DNA of 64,000 nucleotides from Coenobita brevimanus (taxonomy: Eukaryota; Arthropoda; Malacostraca; Decapoda; Coenobitidae): assembly GCA_032717465.1 (NCBI GenBank), contig CM064713.1, forward strand, positions 10,950,547 through 11,014,546. The letters run 5' to 3'. Both the position numbers and the translations under genes were made by a program. The notes below the pieces were generated by a model, which ran no database searches, was not told where the DNA came from, and was given only the letters and a program-made list of their open reading frames with translations. Of this stretch, positions 61,564-64,000 are shown piece after piece; within the stretch, counting starts at the first letter, position 1; each line of letters opens with the position of its first letter.

Positions 61564-62987
61564 TTTCTGTGAGGTTCAGCTATTATTATCATGCTGGGCA
61601 TGTAAGACTTAATGTTATAGCTCTCATAAAGATGAAGTATGTTATGTTTGTGCTTTGGTGAAGAGTTGGTTTTAGAGAGACTTGTAGTGATGGCGATCCT
61701 TGTGATAACCCGGGGGTACCTGTAGGACAACTCGGTAGCACAAAAATTTGAGTAGATAAAGTAATGAAGTGATTTATGAACTGAATCAGTATAAGTATTG
61801 CTAGATACTGACTCCAGGGGCATATAACCCTGAAATTGGGCAGTAATACATAGGGAAGATGTTACAAAGACCGAAATATTTCAATGGTTTTTCCTTCTAG
61901 ACAGGCCTGACCGTGGACAGCTAGACCTCTGTGGAGTATCTGGTTATCTGATTTCTTGGTCTTATGTGCTGGTGATGCCTGAACGTCTTTTTAATAACTG
62001 CCAGTCTGATCTGAAGAATAAGATTTTTACATATGTAGCAATGGCTTAAGCCAAAGTTAGTTTCGCTAGACAGGTGACCGTTAGGTTAGGTTAAGCTGTA
62101 TATTAAAATTTTTAACACCATATAGGTTCATACCTACCTATTTATCTGAAAACTGGTCAGGAAATTGTGTTTAATTTGGCTATTAACAAAAATTCAGGAT
62201 TCAGAGCAAAAATTTGCTAAAGTTACCGGAAGTGTTTCATCTCTAGCTTGACAACTAGCCTTGACAGACTTCTGTTTTGTGTAAACATTGATTTACAATG
62301 CAAATACATTTATTTGTGCTCTAAATCAATATTTAGGCAATATCGAAGTGTGTTAATGCATGTTGACGATCTGAAGGGTAAATATCCGCTAACTTAAGAA
62401 CGTTTTAGCTCTTAAACCTGATTTTTTATTAACAGTCATATGAGGCACACATTTTTGACCGGATTTCAGATAATTTGGTGTGCATGAACTTATATGGTGA
62501 TAAAAATAAGAATATTTTCCATTTAAATGGGTTCATTCCCTAAATGATCGCCGATTCAGTATTTCTTTGCACCGCTCCACAACAGTCGTTCCAGTTGTGA
62601 TGGGGTACTCCCGACACACTGCTTGCCACCACAGTTTCCTGGTTTTCACCTTAGATCAGTGAAGAATCTTTAATCTGGTGTGATTCTACTTGTGTTCTTG
62701 CACAGTGGAACAAAGCACTAATGGTGGTCATTTACAGATTTGGCTATGACGAAGCAAAGCTGACTGAACAGCAGAACCACAGTCACACAAATTAGCTGGG
62801 GAATATAGTCTTTGTTGTTTTGTGTCCAGGCCGTTCGGCCAAGGACATCACGACCATTAAGGGCTTGTGCTGCCATGAACCTCTCTTTTTTTTTAAGGCT
62901 TATATTTCCAAAATTTTACTTTGCTTTGTCAAATTAATTATATCATAGTATAATTAAGCACATTTGTCACCCAGATATATTGTTTAC
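61564..62987. other. Unique-looking non-coding DNA
   Basis: No coding similarity, long microsatellite or recognised repeat. If the donor at 61558 and acceptor at 63925 are real, this is intron. Confidence 0.4.
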
Positions 62988-63755
62988 TTAACCCGTCACG
63001 TCCCGAGGTTTTCCACACCTCCGACATCCCCCAATCCCGAGGTATTTTCGATTTTTTTTTTTTTTGGCTAAAACCTCCGCTTTTGGTGAGAAACATCGAA
63101 AATTCATAGAGAAATCGCTCACCTGAGGTTTAAAATACTCGATCCAGGTAGGAGTACCTCCTTACCTGACTGGGTTTTCTAACAGGCTGGCACCAAAGAA
63201 AACGAGTTCTATGGGAGGGTAACTATTTCACACAACTCATAAACGGTATTTATTTATTTACTTGGTACGAATTTATATGTAGTATAAGAGTATATTGGTT
63301 TTCAAGCAGTAATATAGGCATTATAAGCATTGTTTCACTCACTAACTCATCACCATACCTGACCTTCTTTTGCCACATTACATGATCATTATTTCTGACT
63401 GTTTCTTCTTCTAATGCTATGTAAACTTTGTCCTCCACATTGTCATCGATTGGGGAATCACTCTGGCCCTGAATATCTTTACCGGCCAGGTCACTGGTAA
63501 CAGGTGAATTGCTGAGACAATGGCGTGAGGGGGGGAGGCGGGAGGTTATGCGGTGTAAGGCATTGTCCTTTCTTGGCATCTTGTAGAGGAATAGAGGAAG
63601 GTGTCCCGTGTATATGTACGAAAAATCATGGGCAAAAATTGAAAATTGTGCAAATTAGGGACCTTGCAATTGCACGACGTACCAGTACGTCGCTGGGACT
63701 GGCAAATGCAAAATGTTGCAACGTACCCATATGTCGACGGGACGGGGCGGGTTAA
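62988..63755 (-). mobile_element. piggyBac-type element bounded by TTAA
   Basis: TTAA at 62988-62991 and 63752-63755 flanks a 760-bp element with CCC...GGG ends: left CCCGTCACGTCCCGAGG, right (reversed) CCCGCCCCGTCCCGTCGAC. TTAA duplication and CCC-starting ends are diagnostic of piggyBac. Near the right end, two subterminal repeats (about 63674-63698 and 63719-63742) share ACGTACC...GTCG...GGGA; the first contains the palindrome GACGTAC-CA-GTACGTC. It is much shorter than an autonomous piggyBac (over 2 kb), so it is a deletion derivative. Confidence 0.85.
63250..63579 (-). pseudogene. Possible N-terminal piggyBac transposase fragment
   Basis: A 109-codon ATG-initiated minus-strand frame inside the piggyBac-type element, reading away from the right end as the transposase does in the family. 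It begins PRKDNALHRITSRLPPSRHC and has an acidic middle (DSPIDDNVEDKVYIALEEE), as piggyBac N-termini often do. No catalytic DDD region is present. Similarity is by general character only. Confidence 0.4.
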
Positions 63756-63925
63756 AAAGAAATCGACTGTCAACCAGTCCATTATCAGGAAGGCAAAGAG
63801 TATTCTTAAGGACACAAAAGTGAAATGGCTTAATTACCGTATACCAATTTTACCTACCTTTGACTGTTTATTATTCTTCAAATTGGAGTCTTCTCGCAGT
63901 TTCTCATTCTTCCCTTCTTGTGCAG

Positions 63926-64000
63926 CCGCCCAGATCTGATAAAGTTGGCTCATCACCAAAGTGTGGGTGCCCTGTCCTTGTATAAGATAGTGGAAGACCC
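63926..64000 (+). CDS. Possible host coding exon, continues past the right edge
   Basis: The polypyrimidine tract TTCTCATTCTTCCCTTCTTG is followed by TGCAG (63921-63925), a strong acceptor. From 63927 one frame is open to the edge, reading PDLIKLAHHQSVGALSLYKI and then VEDP, with ordinary codon composition unlike the surrounding repeats. A candidate donor lies at 61558. The gene was not identified, and with only 24 codons the call is tentative. Confidence 0.35.

Overview
This is eukaryotic, repeat-dominated genomic DNA with no bacterial or phage organisation. Very long dinucleotide and tetranucleotide microsatellites, several RTE/CR1-type LINEs, Ty3/gypsy LTR elements, tRNA-derived SINEs and fold-back elements suggest an arthropod, most likely a decapod crustacean (shrimp or crab). 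That assignment is inference from repeat style; no diagnostic host gene is complete here.

Layout. 1-1304: 3' end of a Ty3/gypsy element (RNase H end, polypurine tract, 1016-bp LTR). 1.3-5.5 kb: microsatellites, a SINE-like unit, a 164-bp tandem-repeat element and pyrimidine-rich DNA. 5.6-6.7 kb: LINE family A. 6.8-10.6 kb: a fold-back element, a 347-bp tandem repeat, a TIR MITE, and a broken gene for a PIN-like protein with a C-terminal Cys cluster lying between two ~320-bp direct repeats. 12.9-20.2 kb: LINE A copy 2, LINE C (longest uninterrupted LINE ORF), LINE D (nearly full length, reversed), a truncated LINE B. 20.5-29.6 kb: second 164-bp-repeat element, decayed LINE E with a SINE inside it, a nearly full-length LINE B, a 711-bp fold-back element and a second SINE. 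29.66-35.92 kb: a reversed Ty3/gypsy element with both LTRs whose integrase precedes reverse transcriptase (Gmr1-type order). 38.88-48.42 kb: a Ty3/gypsy element with 235-bp LTRs, gag, pol and an intact env-like ORF, its pol split by an 859-bp DNA transposon. 48.5-51.8 kb: CR1-like LINE F. 55.6-57.5 kb: LINE G. 58-61.3 kb: low-complexity DNA, second MITE copy and a decayed LINE H. 61.4-64 kb: the most gene-like DNA, with a CRE palindrome, a splice-donor-like site, a piggyBac-type element bounded by TTAA, and a possible coding exon running off the right edge.

Almost every coding region is a mobile element, mostly decayed. The recurring theme is association with microsatellites: both LTR elements with visible flanks and several LINEs start or stop exactly at (AT)n, (GATA)n or (CA)n tracts, and nested insertions give a relative order of events. 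Nothing here forms an operon or pathway; the coding regions relate to one another as parts of the same transposon or as one element inserted in another.
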